A stretch of DNA of 64,000 nucleotides from Rhodocollybia butyracea (GCA_015501585.1 JADNRY010000046.1:124001-188000); one strand, 5' to 3'; numbered from the stretch's first letter, positions 50,062 through 61,396 are shown. Program-made: numbers and translations. The notes: generated by a model not told the origin, from the letters alone.

Positions 50062-51729
50062 TTAGTGCGAGGGGTTCACAGTAAAGTAGCTACAGAGTGG
50101 AGGCGGGGGCACTGCGCGATCGATAACCACGTAGGGGCGCGTGAGTTGGCGCATCAGGTTACAGACAGAGCCACCCACGCCTAGAACATTGGTTGCTATA
50201 GTAAAACCAGCGGTGGTCGGAGGCAAAGCATGCTGCCAATCGCATATTCTCTGTAGATGCAAGTCGACAGATTGTTCCCACAACGCGAATGCCGGTCCAG
50301 GCGCACTGACCGCATGTACTAACCCGACATAGGGGTTGTCATGATCCATCCTGCCCACATGGGTGACATGGTTTCCGGGTCGATTATCGTAGTACAATTT
50401 CCTATGGCGAGTCGAACTGACAGAATATAAGAAGCATATAATGCAACAAGCTCCAGTCAGCGTGCCAGATTCCACGGCTTCTTCTACCGCGTCCAAGGTA
50501 ACAGCCAGCAGGTCTGCTCCGGGACCAGCAAATGGGCCGCCATGCCAGTATGACCTATGCGTTGCAGGATCAAAGAGGTCCAGCAATTGGGCAGAGGCTT
50601 GACAGAGGTATGTCGCCTCATGCAGACCCACATCCCCTTCCTCATTCAACGCTATGCCGCTGGTGAAGGCCAATGTGGCTATATGTTGTCGGGCACTGTA
50701 TTCTGTGAATGATAGTAGCGGAGTGGTGACCCGGAGATAGTAATTTAGAGCGAGTCGCATAGAGTCTTCCCTCGTGTAGTGGCTTGACGGCCCAAGTGGC
50801 GGTATGTGAATCAGCTGGCTACCAGTGGCTTTCGCAGAACCTGGCAGGTAGCTGTTTCGACGCACGTTTATCCAGCGGACCCACCACTCTCGCAGGTCGG
50901 CCTCGCCGTGGACCGTTCGACCCCAGTACCAAATGAGGGGAAAGGCTTCACAAGTCAAGACGCTATCCGCGCTAGTGGTTCCAACATTCGAAACCCGGGG
51001 CCTGTGGGTCAATTGACTTCTTCCACCTGTGGGAGCCCGGGCCATTAGCGCCTCTCCCAAGTTGGTAATGGTAAAAGCCCACCCTCCGGGTCCATGCGTT
51101 GCTGTGGGTCTTAAGCGTGGATAGGAGTTATGAGGTGCAGGGGCGTTAGGCTCGAGGCTCGGTGTCAGGGGTCCTGCTTTCACCGCACTTAAGAATGAGC
51201 ACGCCCATCTAAAATCGGATTCTAGTTCAAGGGAACCACCAAGGCGCATGCAGAGGTCTTCCAACTGAGGCTTGCTGCCATCAAACGGGGTCAGCTTGTC
51301 GGGAGGAGGACACATATCGATCAATGCCATAACAGCACCTAATTCTGTCACCATGTCTCCAATTGCATTTGTAGACACATTCGGAATGACTCGTTGAATC
51401 AGTTCGTAAAAAGCCTTCGGGTCCTCCTCTGTGAATCGATTCCATCCAGCCGCTTCAAGGATGTTCTGGATGAGCGGAATGGATCTTTTGATAAGTAAAT
51501 TGACCTTGGCTCGGTCGCCCTTCCATTGTCCCCGTATGGTGGGGTCCGCAGGTTCGGGGACTTCCTTTTGAACATAGTCTTCAAGACCTTGGACTTCGAG
51601 TGTTTGTATGAGCATGTTTTTCCATTCCTCGATGTTTGATTTTCCCTTGAGAAGGGGAACTCTCGGACGTTTTAGAGACCTTTCGGCCGTGTTCGAATGC
51701 TCAATAACAAACGAAGTGGTATGCGACAT
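50062..51729 (-). CDS. Intronless protein with copia-gag-like N-terminus and unknown C-terminal half (555 aa)
   Basis: A single uninterrupted frame, unusual in this intron-dense window, starting MSHTTSFVIEHSNTAERSLK. Residues about 25-115 look like the gag polypeptide of copia-type elements (LLKGKSNIEEWKNMLIQTLE, then QWKGDRAKVNLLIKRSI). No zinc knuckle, protease, integrase or reverse transcriptase follows within 1 kb. The remaining 400 residues are Pro/Gly/Ala-rich with aromatic clusters (LIWYWGRTVHGEADLREWWV) and match no family I know. A capsid-like or domesticated role is possible but unproven. The sequence looks more G+C-rich than its neighbours and lacks frame breaks. It may be a captured transposon gene or a chimera with mycovirus-like sequence. 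Confidence 0.55.
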   Translation of the reverse strand: MSHTTSFVIEHSNTAERSLKRPRVPLLKGKSNIEEWKNMLIQTLEVQGLEDYVQKEVPEPADPTIRGQWKGDRAKVNLLIKRSIPLIQNILEAAGWNRFTEEDPKAFYELIQRVIPNVSTNAIGDMVTELGAVMALIDMCPPPDKLTPFDGSKPQLEDLCMRLGGSLELESDFRWACSFLSAVKAGPLTPSLEPNAPAPHNSYPRLRPTATHGPGGWAFTITNLGEALMARAPTGGRSQLTHRPRVSNVGTTSADSVLTCEAFPLIWYWGRTVHGEADLREWWVRWINVRRNSYLPGSAKATGSQLIHIPPLGPSSHYTREDSMRLALNYYLRVTTPLLSFTEYSARQHIATLAFTSGIALNEEGDVGLHEATYLCQASAQLLDLFDPATHRSYWHGGPFAGPGADLLAVTLDAVEEAVESGTLTGACCIICFLYSVSSTRHRKLYYDNRPGNHVTHVGRMDHDNPYVGLVHAVSAPGPAFALWEQSVDLHLQRICDWQHALPPTTAGFTIATNVLGVGGSVCNLMRQLTRPYVVIDRAVPPPPLCSYFTVNPSH

Positions 51730-54397
51730 CTAGGATTTTCTGTTAGTACCATCATCGTACGGTGTGCTAGCTTGCACAGGGGGGCGCACGAGGAGAGGAC
51801 AGTGGCTGCAGGGGAGAGACTAGGGCTTACAGGATAGTGCCTGTTGATCAGGTAAGGTGACAAAGTGGCTGAGGGCAGCGGGATGGGATTTGTCTTCTAG
51901 TGCATAGAGACTGATTCTTCGAGGATATTTAAGTCCTCGAAATTTTACCGCCAAAGTGGTCTATCGGTGCCAATCCAGTATGCAAACCTTATCTCCCTTG
52001 TCCCCCCCCTCCCCCCATGCCACCCATTTCCCTCTTGGACAGTACTGCTAAAAAGACTTAGTAGAAAGACTGCCAATTTTATCTGCGGAAAAATTATTAT
52101 GGCATATGTTCCTCCGAGCACGGGAGATGTAAATCTATCTAGGACTGCCGTAGTTCAACTAGACCCAATGCACATAATCTTCATCGAGTCATAGCAAGCA
52201 GGTAACCACCGAAAGTGCCCACCCACCCCGCCGGTGGCCACTTTCATGCAGCCAATTCCGATGGTCAGCAGGATGGGACTCAGAGGTTCGTTTATAATTA
52301 ACTTTTCAATATGCCAGGGTTCCGGTTTATCCGAACGTGTAGGGGTCGAAAAAAGAACATGGGATGGGTAAGAGAGTGTATGAGGTTGTTTTTGTAAAAA
52401 CCCTATCGCCAATCGGTATTGAGATAGCTGAACTTGAAAATAGATTGCTGTAAATGAATATTAGTCGCTGTGAATGAAATGACGAGTTCATCCACGAGTC
52501 AACCTGTTCCGAAGGAAGTCCAGTCGCAAGTCGATATCTATCTAATTGCCGAACCTTTAGATTTGGCTTCTTAGATGAAAGTTTTTCCAAACCATTCCCA
52601 TGGTACCAGTCACTTTTGGCAACCCTTAGAGTTCAGCCTAGCTGCAAGACTACACAACACTTTGGACAAACGGGCCGATGGAGCATCCCAATAATGATTT
52701 CTTTGCATTGTTTGAATATGACCACCGGGAATTGAGCCCAGCTTTGTTTTGGCGGTGATTTCAAAGGTTCTAACATTTCTTGTCTTGACTGCATGGGTAG
52801 TATCAAGGCTATTTATCTGGATCTCTGGCACTCTCCACCTTGACTTGAACATGCTTATGGCAAGCCTGAGTCGACAGAAGTAAGTTCTCGCTTGTTCGGT
52901 TTCTCCCATGGGGGGGGGCCATCCTCGCGTCCTCAATGATGTCAAGGTAGGCTATGCATGTAGGGTTGGGTCACAACCATCGATGAAGTTCATGTACTCT
53001 ATGGCTAACTTGACGGTCGGAACTATGGGTGCTCTCTCTTGGATTTTTCTGGGTTAGTTCTTTGTATTTTCGAATCGACACATCTGATCTTTCTTTGGAT
53101 TTCTCAACTCAAGTCACTGTGGATGTCAAGTATACGTATTCGGACTATCTTCGTCGAAACTTTCCTCTTGCATTTTGCTAAAGTTTTATGTACAATTATG
53201 ATTCTGTTTTTATTATTGATGCCACTTACTGCATGGCTTGATTTCACGATCAGTATGGTGATATGGGGGCTTTCTGTGTCCATCCCGACTTGGCAACGTG
53301 AATTCTCAAAGTTTGCGTCCATTCAAGAATCTCTGTGTGGGCCCGTTATGTGAGCTAGACCATATAAGTAAATTGCTGGTATCATATATATGACAAGGAT
53401 CCACATGACAAGGTTACTTCGTTGGTCTGAGAAATTAGAATTGATGAAATCATTGTCCACAAAAATATCATTCCATGCAGAGATCAACTTGCGAGTGTGG
53501 GCCATCGTGCAAGCGCGTGGCAGGTACGAGTCCTGGAAGAGACTAGGTATGAAATGCAGACTACACTCTGCAGTACATTGCAGCAGAAGGTAAGTATGTG
53601 CCTGGGCCCAATAACATATTAACATTTCTGATACTCATATTATCCAATACACTCTCCCGAGCAAGAATGAACAGCGCGATGGAAGCTGGTGACTGCTCTG
53701 GTTGAAAAGATATTGACCCGCTGGAATATAAGCAGAGGCAACACAGCAGTGAATGTCCGGCAAACCGTAAGCATGGAAAGGAGCTCTTTTCGGTTGGAAA
53801 GACGCTGAAGTTCGAGGGCACTGCTATCATTCAATGGAACATGAGTGATGTCAAATGAAGGATTGATGTAGAAAGCAACATAAATTTGCAAAATTTTGGT
53901 GGTGAGCTCGGTAGGCACTATGAAAGAAAAATCAGTGTGAGGAATGTGAGGGATACCCAAATACACTCACAAGAAGTAAAGGAAGGCATTTTGTCCGAGG
54001 TTAGAAAGGGCAGTAAATATCAAAGTTGTTGATGGAACCATTAAATACACCAAAAGAGGCAGCGCATGCACTTCAACTGCCGCTGATGAAAAGTAAAAAC
54101 CCGAGGAAGTAAAGTGCGGGGGTACAAAACAGGAAGTAATGAGATATATATAAACACCGTGTGGCAAAAAAGAATCCACTGCACTGAGAATTTGCACGTG
54201 CATGTAAGAGACAGAACTGCAGCGGCGTTTAATGCAGGAAAAAATGTCAAGAGGATGGTTCAGTATCAGTCAGATGCATCGATGCGCTGGGTAAATGTGG
54301 TCGCACTGCCACGCAGTAAGCGGTAGGATGCAAATAAAGAGAGTAAGTGGCGCAACAAGGAATAACAGGCAACTGGGAGCTGCGAAAAGTGCAGTGA
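51730..54397. other. Gene-poor region with repeat fragments and degenerate coding traces
   Basis: Between the gag-like gene and the gypsy element no complete gene could be supported. It contains poly-C near 52003-52016, poly-G near 52908-52916, a hairpin at 52210-52245, and dispersed repeat copy B. On the minus strand, 54250-53330 has several short hydrophobic frames (for example VPTELTTKILQIYVAFYIN, TFTAVLPLLIFQR) that could be exons of a membrane protein, but I could not join them. They may belong to the frame interrupted at 54402. Confidence 0.4.
52171..52224 (+). repeat. Dispersed repeat copy B, next to a hairpin
   Basis: Matches 26822-26878 in the same orientation over most of its length. 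It runs into an imperfect inverted repeat: GAAAGTGCCCACC (52211-52223) pairs with GGTGGCCACTTTC (52233-52245) with one mismatch and a short loop. The pairing suggests the terminal part of a mobile element. Confidence 0.5.
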
Positions 54398-54402
54398 GAA
54401 GC
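54398..54402 (+). repeat. Target-site duplication GAAGC (left)
   Basis: Identical to 63874-63878 on the other side of the LTR element. Confidence 0.9.
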
Positions 54403-55043
54403 TGTTAAGATCGTGCAAGACCGAAGAAGAACCGATCGGTATCCGAAAGGTATGTATTGACGAAGTGGGTCTCGGACCGATATCGGAGATCGAAGAAGAA
54501 GTGGGACGTGCGGTATAGCTATTAGCTAGACCCTCGTCACGCCGAATAGTCCCAAGATGAAGTTCAGGAGACAAAGATAGATTCGGCCGATGTAACGGCC
54601 GACGAGTAAGACGAGAGAAGGATAGACTAGGGCGGAACTTAGTCGGACAGAAGGTCTGGTTTATCCAAGTTGATATTTAAACTGAGGACTACTGTACAAG
54701 GTTGCACTACTTATATACTAAGAGTCCGGGGCTTCCGGATCGGTAGAAGACAATAGTCGGAAACATATACGGAAGACCGAAGTAAGTAATACAATCATAA
54801 GACAATAATACTCAATAGATCGGAAAGGGAATATAATCGAAAGATAATAAGAACCAATTAGAAAGTAATCCGAAAGGTCCGATGGCGGTACGTCATCGGA
54901 CGAAGATAACAGATAAGATAGGAAGATAACGAAAAGAGATAAGATGACGGAAATAGACGGGATGGAATCGGAATGATGCTGGGATGATAGTAGAGGTGAT
55001 CCGGTGATGATCCGAAGGATGCCGATGCGGCATGGTCGTAACA
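54403..55043 (-). repeat. 3' LTR of the gypsy element
   Basis: 641 bases, TGTTAAGATCG...GGTCGTAACA on the plus strand. Differs from the right LTR at six sites, all CpG versus TpG or CpA. Confidence 0.95.
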
Positions 55044-55056
55044 GTATCCCCCTCTT
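55044..55056 (-). other. Polypurine tract
   Basis: Minus-strand AAGAGGGGGATAC directly abuts the 3' LTR, the normal place for plus-strand DNA priming. Read on the plus strand it is GTATCCCCCTCTT. Confidence 0.7.
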
Positions 55057-55222
55057 AGGCTTGAGCCTTCGAAAGCCTCTAAGTCCAGAGCCGAAGTCGG
55101 ACCGATAGTATATCGGCCGAGAGTCAGGGTCACCGTGATGTGAGAAAGTCTAGAAGATTCTAAGACGTCACCGAGATCTCCGCTTATCGTTCCTGTGATC
55201 CTATAGAGTCTAAGCGCCTGGG

Positions 55223-55229
55223 TATATAA
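55223..55229 (+). promoter_or_regulatory. TATA box of the antisense gene
   Basis: TATATAA lies 55 bases before the antisense ATG at 55284, outside the LTR. It suggests the antisense gene has its own promoter inside the element. Confidence 0.55.
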
Positions 55230-55283
55230 GGTCGTGCCAAAATCCAAAATTTCCCTAAGTACCCCATCAATTTCCTTATTACC

Positions 55284-56344
55284 ATGACTTCTCGCTCCAA
55301 CTCGCACGTATCCGACGACTCCGACGAGGAATTCAGGAAGGCCGAGGAAGCAGCAGCGGAAGCAAAAGCTTTACTCGAGAAGAAGGCGGCCGAACGCGCG
55401 GCGAAAAAGGAGAAGAAGCGACAGGAGGAGGCCGCAGCAGCGGAGGCCGAGCGGCTCCGTTTATTCGTCGAAGAGCAGCAGAGGGAGGCGGAAAGGGCAG
55501 CGGCCGAGCTGGCGGCGAGGGAAGCCAGCGAAAAGGCTGAGCAAGAGAGAAAAGCCAAGGAGAAGCGGGCGGCCGAGACTCTCCGGGCATACGAAATTGC
55601 CAAGTCGAAGGCAGCGTCGGCCGATGAAAAGGCGACCAAGGAGAGAGAGAAAAGGATGGCGGCTGCCTTGCGGCGTCAGCAGGAAGCGCAGAAGGAGAAT
55701 GTCGGGGGCCGAGTACCCCAAGTGGGTTAAAGAGGAAGAGAGCGGCGCCGAAGTCGGCCGCGAGGGTGAGTCCGTTTTAGGACTTGAGAAAGTTTTTTTT
55801 CTTTTCTAACCCATGGTAGGTCCCCGACTCAGGTCCCGAGGATGATCCTCCATCCCCCGACAATGGCGACGATGACGATGATGACGGCGACGACGAACCG
55901 GAGCCAAAGAAGCCGAAGAAGAGCGGGAAGAAGTGCGTTCGGTGCGAGGCGAAGGAGTTGGGTTGCACTCGGCGAGGCGGGAAGACCGAGGCCTGCTCTG
56001 AGTGCAACACTTCAAAGGTGAAGTGTTCGCTCGTCGGCCGGGAAAGCCGGAGGAAGGTGGAAGAAGAAAGCGAGGGTTTATCGGTGGAGGTGGCGGGATT
56101 GCGAGCAGAGGTCGCTCGGCTCTCGAGCACGTTGGAGGAGCAGGTCGGAGGCCTGACGGCGGAACTGTCGGCCCTCCGACGTTTCTTAGTTGGTACGCGC
56201 CGGGGTTTCCAAGAGGAGGGGAGGCCACTTCGGACTCCGTCGAGGCCAAAACCCAAGTCGAAGGGAAAAGGGAAGGAGAAGGAAAAGGGAGAGAAGGATA
56301 CGGAGGAAGGCGGTGATGAAGATGGAGAGGGAGAGGAAGAGTAG
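55284..56344 (+). CDS. Antisense accessory gene in the gypsy element: coiled coil + Zn2Cys6-type cluster
   Basis: Lies between pol and the 3' LTR, opposite to pol. Exon 1 (55284-55765) encodes a long charged, Ala/Glu/Lys/Arg-rich helix, surely coiled coil. Intron 55766-55832 has GTGAGT, a CTAAC branch point and CTCAG. Exon 2 (55833-56344) starts with an acidic run (DDDDDDGDDEPEPKKPKK), then a perfect C-x2-C-x6-C-x9-C-x2-C-x6-C (KCVRCEAKELGC; CSECNTSKVKC; 55934-56026), a second coiled coil (VEVAGLRAEVARLSSTLEEQ) and a Lys/Glu-rich tail. A G run of five at 55704-55708 breaks the frame; four Gs would join VG to AEYPKWVKEEE. It has an intron and a TATA box, so it is organised as an independent gene. 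It may bind DNA or the element's own products; the function is unknown. Confidence 0.75.
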
Positions 56345-56693
56345 GTAGAGAACCGTCGGCCGAAGCCTCGGCCTGCGTAATAATTTTTTTGGACTTCGTA
56401 GTTTTTCTTTTTGGATTTTTTGTTTTATCGTATGGAAAGTTGTCGGCCCGTAAGGGCATAAAAGTAATTGTATATAATATCGAAAAGCTTTGTTTTAAAA
56501 ACTTGAGTGAAATGTAAGGATTAAAGTGAGTTTAAATGCGGCCGAAGCCGGAATCGGAAAAGTCGGAAAAAGAAAATGATAAGGAAAAGGGTGATCGCTC
56601 AATTTTCTATCACGGCAATCGAACCCCTCCAACGTCCATTGTTGGACGCTTGGAAAAGTGATGTAAAAATCAAAATATAAGTACGCACAAGGA

Positions 56694-59448
56694 CTAAGTA
56701 GGTCCGGGTTTGCTCGGATACCGAAGATGGAATGCTGGAACTAGTTCATCGGCATGTAGCTCGTTGGCCGCAATCCAAGCGAACTCGTCATCGGTTCCTT
56801 TGTAACCAGCCCATCGGATGTAGTATCGTAGAGGACAACGTTTGTACCTTCGGTCAATCTTCGAGTCGAGGATTTCCGCCACATTGTATTCTTCTTCACC
56901 ATCAACTTCAATTGGTGGGGGAGGTGGCTGAATCCGATTTGGAATCGAGTTCGGAATCGAAGGCTCAAGTTGTGATACATGGAACACCGGATGGATTCGG
57001 CGAAGGTAGTCCGGAAGTTGGAGCTTATAGGAAAGGGAGCCGGAGCGCTCAAGGACCTTGAAAGGACCAAGATACTTTTCGGCGAACTTCTCGGTCGGCC
57101 GAGTAGTCCGGATGTGTTTAGCCAGGACAAAGACCTCGGATCCGATCGGAAATTCAGGATGAGGAATGCGTTTTCGATTGGCTTGTTCCTTGTAGCGTTT
57201 TTTGTGCATTAAGTATCTCATCTCGGAGGAAGGAATGAAGCTCATCTAGATTGACCACAAAATCTTGTGCAAGATCGGACCGAATGTCGATCTCGGGACG
57301 AACGGTGATGTTGGGATGATAGCCCTTGTTAGCAAAGAAGGGAGAGATGCCAGTCGAGGCGTTCGGAGCGTTATTGTAAGCGAACTCGGCAATAGCCAAG
57401 AGTTTAGCCCAATCGTCCTGCTGATAGGAACAGTAGCTCCGAATGTATTGCTCCAGAGTCTGATTGACTCGTTCCGTCTGTCCATCGGCCTCCGGATGAT
57501 AACCCGAAGTATAGTGGAGTGTCATAGAGAGAGCTTCTCCAAGAGCTCGGAAAAATGCAGACACGAATTCGGAACCTTGGTCCAATGTAACGTGCGAGGG
57601 AACTCCGTGCTTAGAGAAAACATGCAAGACGAACAACTCGGCAAGTTGCTCGGAGGTGATAGTGTTGTAAGTAGGAATAAAAATGGCTTGCTTCGAAGCG
57701 CGATCCACAATAACCAAGATGGCGGTATAGCCATCGGAGTCCGGAAGTTGTTCAATGAAATCCATAGAAATTGAATCCCAAGGTCAAGTCGGAACCGGAA
57801 GAGGTTTGAGTAGTCCGTACGGCCGATGTCGGCGAGACTTGTTTCGACCGCATACAGTGCAAGAAGAGACATAGTCCCTAACAAAGGTCCGAATCTTAGG
57901 CCAAGTGTATTGGCGTCGGATAGCCTCTAGGGTCCGATTTTGACCGAAATGACCAGAGAGAGGATGATCATGAAAGTATCGTAAAACCTGAAGTCGCAGA
58001 TCGGAATTGTCGGGCACAAATATCCGATCGTCTAATCGTAATAGACCATCAGAACCTAGTTTCCATCGGGAGGCGGTCGGAGCTTTTGCAAGCTCAAGAC
58101 CTTGTACTGCCTGAGGATTGAGCAAAAGGGAAGACCGAATGGACTGGTGAAGTGAGTTGATGTCCATAACTACGGAAGCTCGGAGAGCCGGTCCTTCAAG
58201 GAAGGTAGCTCGGAGTGACGCGGTCAATTGCTCATTAGTAAAGATAGGTCTGAAGTTGTGTGGATTAACTTGCGCGTAGCCGTTATCCCCCTCTTTTGGG
58301 TAGACGTCCCAACGTCTAGTGATGGAGTCCGGTTTCTCACCGAGCTTTCCGGGTCGGAACCGAATGATCATGTTGAAAGTGTGAAGGTATTCGGACCACC
58401 GAACCTGTCGCCGAGTTAGTACTTTAGTAGTAGAGAAATACTCGAGGTTCTTGTGATCAGTAACAACATCGATCGGGTCTCCCGAACCCTCGAGGTAGTG
58501 CCGCCAGGCTTTGAAAGCCTCGAAAATGGCTAAGAGCTCCTTGTCGTGAGTATCGTAGTTGAGCTCGGCGGCTTGGAAGGTCCGAGAGAGGAAAGCGATT
58601 GGATGGATTTCTCCATCTGAGAGTCGGATCGAGAGGATAGCCGCTAAGGCGTAGTTGGAAGCATCGGTTTCCACGATAAGTGGACAATTTGGTTCCCAAT
58701 GTGTGAGAATGGGTGCATGTGTGAAGGCATACTTGAGTTTTTCGAAGGAATCCTGACATGCCGACGACCAGAGCCATGCCACACCCTTCCGGGTAAGACG
58801 AGTCATCGGTACGACGATGTCGCTATAATTATAAATAAAACGTCGGTAGAAATTAGCGAAACCGAGAAAAGATTGGATGTCTTTGACTTTACGAGGAACC
58901 GGCCAGTCCACAATAGCTTTAACCTTATCTTCGGCCATGGTCAATCCTGCCGGAGAGAGAATGTAACCGAGATATTCGACCGTATCGACCGACCAGAAGC
59001 ACTTCGCAGGATTGAGAAAAAGGCCGTTTGTATGGAGCCGCGAAGGACTTCGCGGACGTGTTCCAAGTGCTGTTCTGGATTGTCGGAATAGATGAGGATG
59101 TCGTCCAGGTAAACTATGACGCAGACGTCGAGCATGTCCGAGAATATGTTGTTGATGAACCTTTGAAAAGCCGCGGGAGCGTTAGTCAAACCGAAGGGCA
59201 TAACTAACCATTCGTAGGAACCCCATCGGGTCCGAAAAGTGGTTTTCCATTCGTCGCCATCGGCAATTCGGACGAGATGATAGGCGTGGGCCAGGTCGAG
59301 TTTGGTGTAGATTTTAGCTTTTTTCGGAGCATCCAAAAGATCCGAGATTAGAGGCAGCGGGTAGCGATCCTTCTTGGTAATCTTGTTCAATCCTCGGAAG
59401 TCCACACAAAGCCGAAGTTTACCGTCCTTCTTCGGTACGAAGAGGACC
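56694..59448 (-). pseudogene. Gypsy pol, 3' part: reverse transcriptase core, RNase H, integrase, chromodomain
   Basis: RT blocks: [48 protein letters not shown] and [10 protein letters not shown], in which the YLDD active site is kept. A lost base near 59037-59043 shifts the frame within [10 protein letters not shown]. RNase H has ETDASNYALAAIL. Integrase has the HHCC finger (H..H..CTVCGRNK) and the D,D,E core (MDFIEQLPDSDGY; LDQGSEFVSAFFRALG; GYHPEADGQTERVNQ). A TGA at 57784-57786 interrupts PVPT|PWDS where CGA is expected. A run of six A (57198-57203) breaks the frame before RYKEQANRKR. The chromodomain (EYNVAEILDSK, YYIRWAGYKGTDDEFAW) ends at 56694. Confidence 0.92.
59444..59448 (+). repeat. 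Target-site duplication GGACC of the nested solo LTR (left)
   Basis: Identical to 60293-60297. Removing one copy and the LTR rejoins pol as ...[12 protein letters not shown]. Confidence 0.85.
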
Positions 59449-60292
59449 TGTCATGCCCTAGGCATATACAGACTGCCGACGTTTCCTGCTTACCATTACA
59501 TAACCCGCTTCCGCCGCATTTCCGGTTCCGATACACTTCCGCTTTGCTTCTGTCTTACTATTTCCTTCACCATACACTTTCTATGATCCCGCCGATCCAT
59601 TCTCCATCATTCTTACAATCATACATATGCTTTATGCTCATCCCGCCGCTTCCGCTTATGTCCATCATTGTCTTTCATCCCTTGTACTTCTTTTGGCTAT
59701 TCCTGTCTTTTCTACTCTTGGATTATTACCTATCGCTACTCCGGTCCTCGAGTACCCTTTAAATAGTTCCGTACCATGTCAAGTACAGTAGATTGGAAAT
59801 ATTGCTTAACCCCTTGACTCGTGTGCTCTTGTGTGTTCCGGTTTCTCGCTTTATCTGTTTCTTTAACTCTGTTTCTTCACTCCATCGTTTTCACAACCTC
59901 TGCAATCTACTATCATCTATTTGGTTCCGCTCTGTTTGCGCTGCATCAGGTCAGCTACCGCTTGACCTTCCGCTTCCGCTCATATCGCTATCAAAGCCGC
60001 TTGCACTTAGTGGGTCCTACCCTTCGAGTCGGAAACTCATCTACTCTTAGGCTTACTCGCCGAGTTCATTCTATCGCCTGTACGGACCTGCCGTCCTTAC
60101 ATTAGTCCCTTGGACGATCCCGACACGAGTCTTACATCCCATAGGCACTTTGGAACCGTTCTACACTCACATCCTTTCACATCTCAAACCAACTTTCCCA
60201 GTTCGGCTGAACAACGGCAGTACGGAGCGTATCCGCACTTTGGTTTCCAGGTTCGTAACCCGCGCTCGAAGGATTCTGCCTAGATCCTTACA
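59449..60292. mobile_element. Solo LTR of a second retrotransposon family, inside pol
   Basis: 844 bases starting TGTCATGCCC and ending GATCCTTACA, flanked by GGACC on both sides. It differs completely from the 641-base LTRs. It is pyrimidine-rich on the plus strand and codes for nothing recognisable. TG...CA ends plus a 5-base duplication and no internal region indicate a solo LTR left by recombination between two LTRs. Orientation is not known. Confidence 0.85.
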
Positions 60293-61396
60293 GGACCGGA
60301 GCACCATGCAGAGAGGAAGAGGGTCGAATGACACCGGTAGCGAGTTGCTTATCCAAGAAATCGCGAAGAGCCTGCTGCTCTGTTGGAGAGAGAGGGTAAA
60401 GGCGACCGAGCGGGGGCTCAGCACCTTCCACCAGATCAATTTTGAGATCAAAAGAACGATGTTCAGGAAGAACCTCGGACGTGACTTCATCAAAAACGTC
60501 GGCGAAGTCAAGGTAGTCTGCAGGGATCGGAAGTGCCTCGGAAGAGGCACTCCTGGCCGAAGGACCAGATGCTGCATAGTGTGCCGATACTTTGGGGTCA
60601 ATGACCCGGAGAAGCGTCGGTTCCCTACCTGAATCTTGACAAGCCTTATGGAAGGCGGCGGCGCCGACTAGTGCGATATCAACTTCAGGAGTTTCTAAAC
60701 ACGAAGCCATTTGCGCAACCGAAGGGTAGGAATAGATTGGTTCGAAAGGAAACCTGTCTGATAGAGGACGAGGTTGGCGAGAGCGAGTTTGAGTCGGCGG
60801 CGAAGGTGCCGGCCGAATCGGAATAGTAGGTGGTTTTGTGGAGGAAACCGGTGCTTTTGGTCCTAACGCGGATCCGAAAAGCGAAGACGTCTGAGCGGAA
60901 ACAGGGTGCTCGGTGTTACGGAAAGTAATGGTTCTGGTGACCCAGTCAATCAACGGATTGTAGCGGGACAAGAAACTGTATCCTAAAACAGCTTTACAAG
61001 ATGAGTCCAAAGAAGTGACATAAAATGCCAGAGGTAGCAGCTCGCCGGACGGAAACCGAACTTCCAAAGTCGCAACTTCGGAAATTGGTTTTGGAGAAAG
61101 AGAACCATCGAAGAGTCAGAGATTGATCGGCGGAATTGAAGAGGTTGGAATAGAGTTTAAATTGACATAACGGGAATCAAGGAAACAATTGGTAGAACCG
61201 GAGTCTACGAGAGTAATAAACTTTAAAAGAGCGGAAGATTCATCGGAATCTTCGGGAAGAGGGAATTCAGTAGATAAAGAAATTGTAAGTGATCGTTCAT
61301 AATCAGAAAGAGCGGACGCGTTGAGATAGACTTCCCCAGAGGCACGAACCTGCTCAACGCAGCTCCCGTTTCGTACCGGGGTCCGGGAGTTGCGGA
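60293..61396 (-). pseudogene. Gypsy pol, 5' part: aspartic protease and start of reverse transcriptase
   Basis: The pol frame is -1 relative to gag and follows gag directly. The retropepsin active site LVDSGSTNCFLDSRY lies near 61215-61170. A TGA at 61116-61118 (PINL*LFDGS), where CGA would code Arg, ends the frame. It continues VLGYSFLSRYNPLIDW, then the RT upstream region LPEHRSFDLKIDLVEGAEPP and GVIRPSSSLHGAPVL up to the solo LTR insertion. Confidence 0.9.

Noticed and set aside
52610..52945. 111-codon minus-strand frame
   Set aside because: No domain, no splice support, and composition unlike the neighbouring genes. Probably chance.
54403..55043. Minus-strand frames with RLFPSSYLFSLSSYL
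   Set aside because: Present identically in both LTRs and stop at the LTR ends. Not a gene.
59544..60105. Hydrophobic plus-strand frames
   Set aside because: They lie inside the solo LTR. The pyrimidine-rich strand gives Leu/Ser/Phe-rich chance frames.
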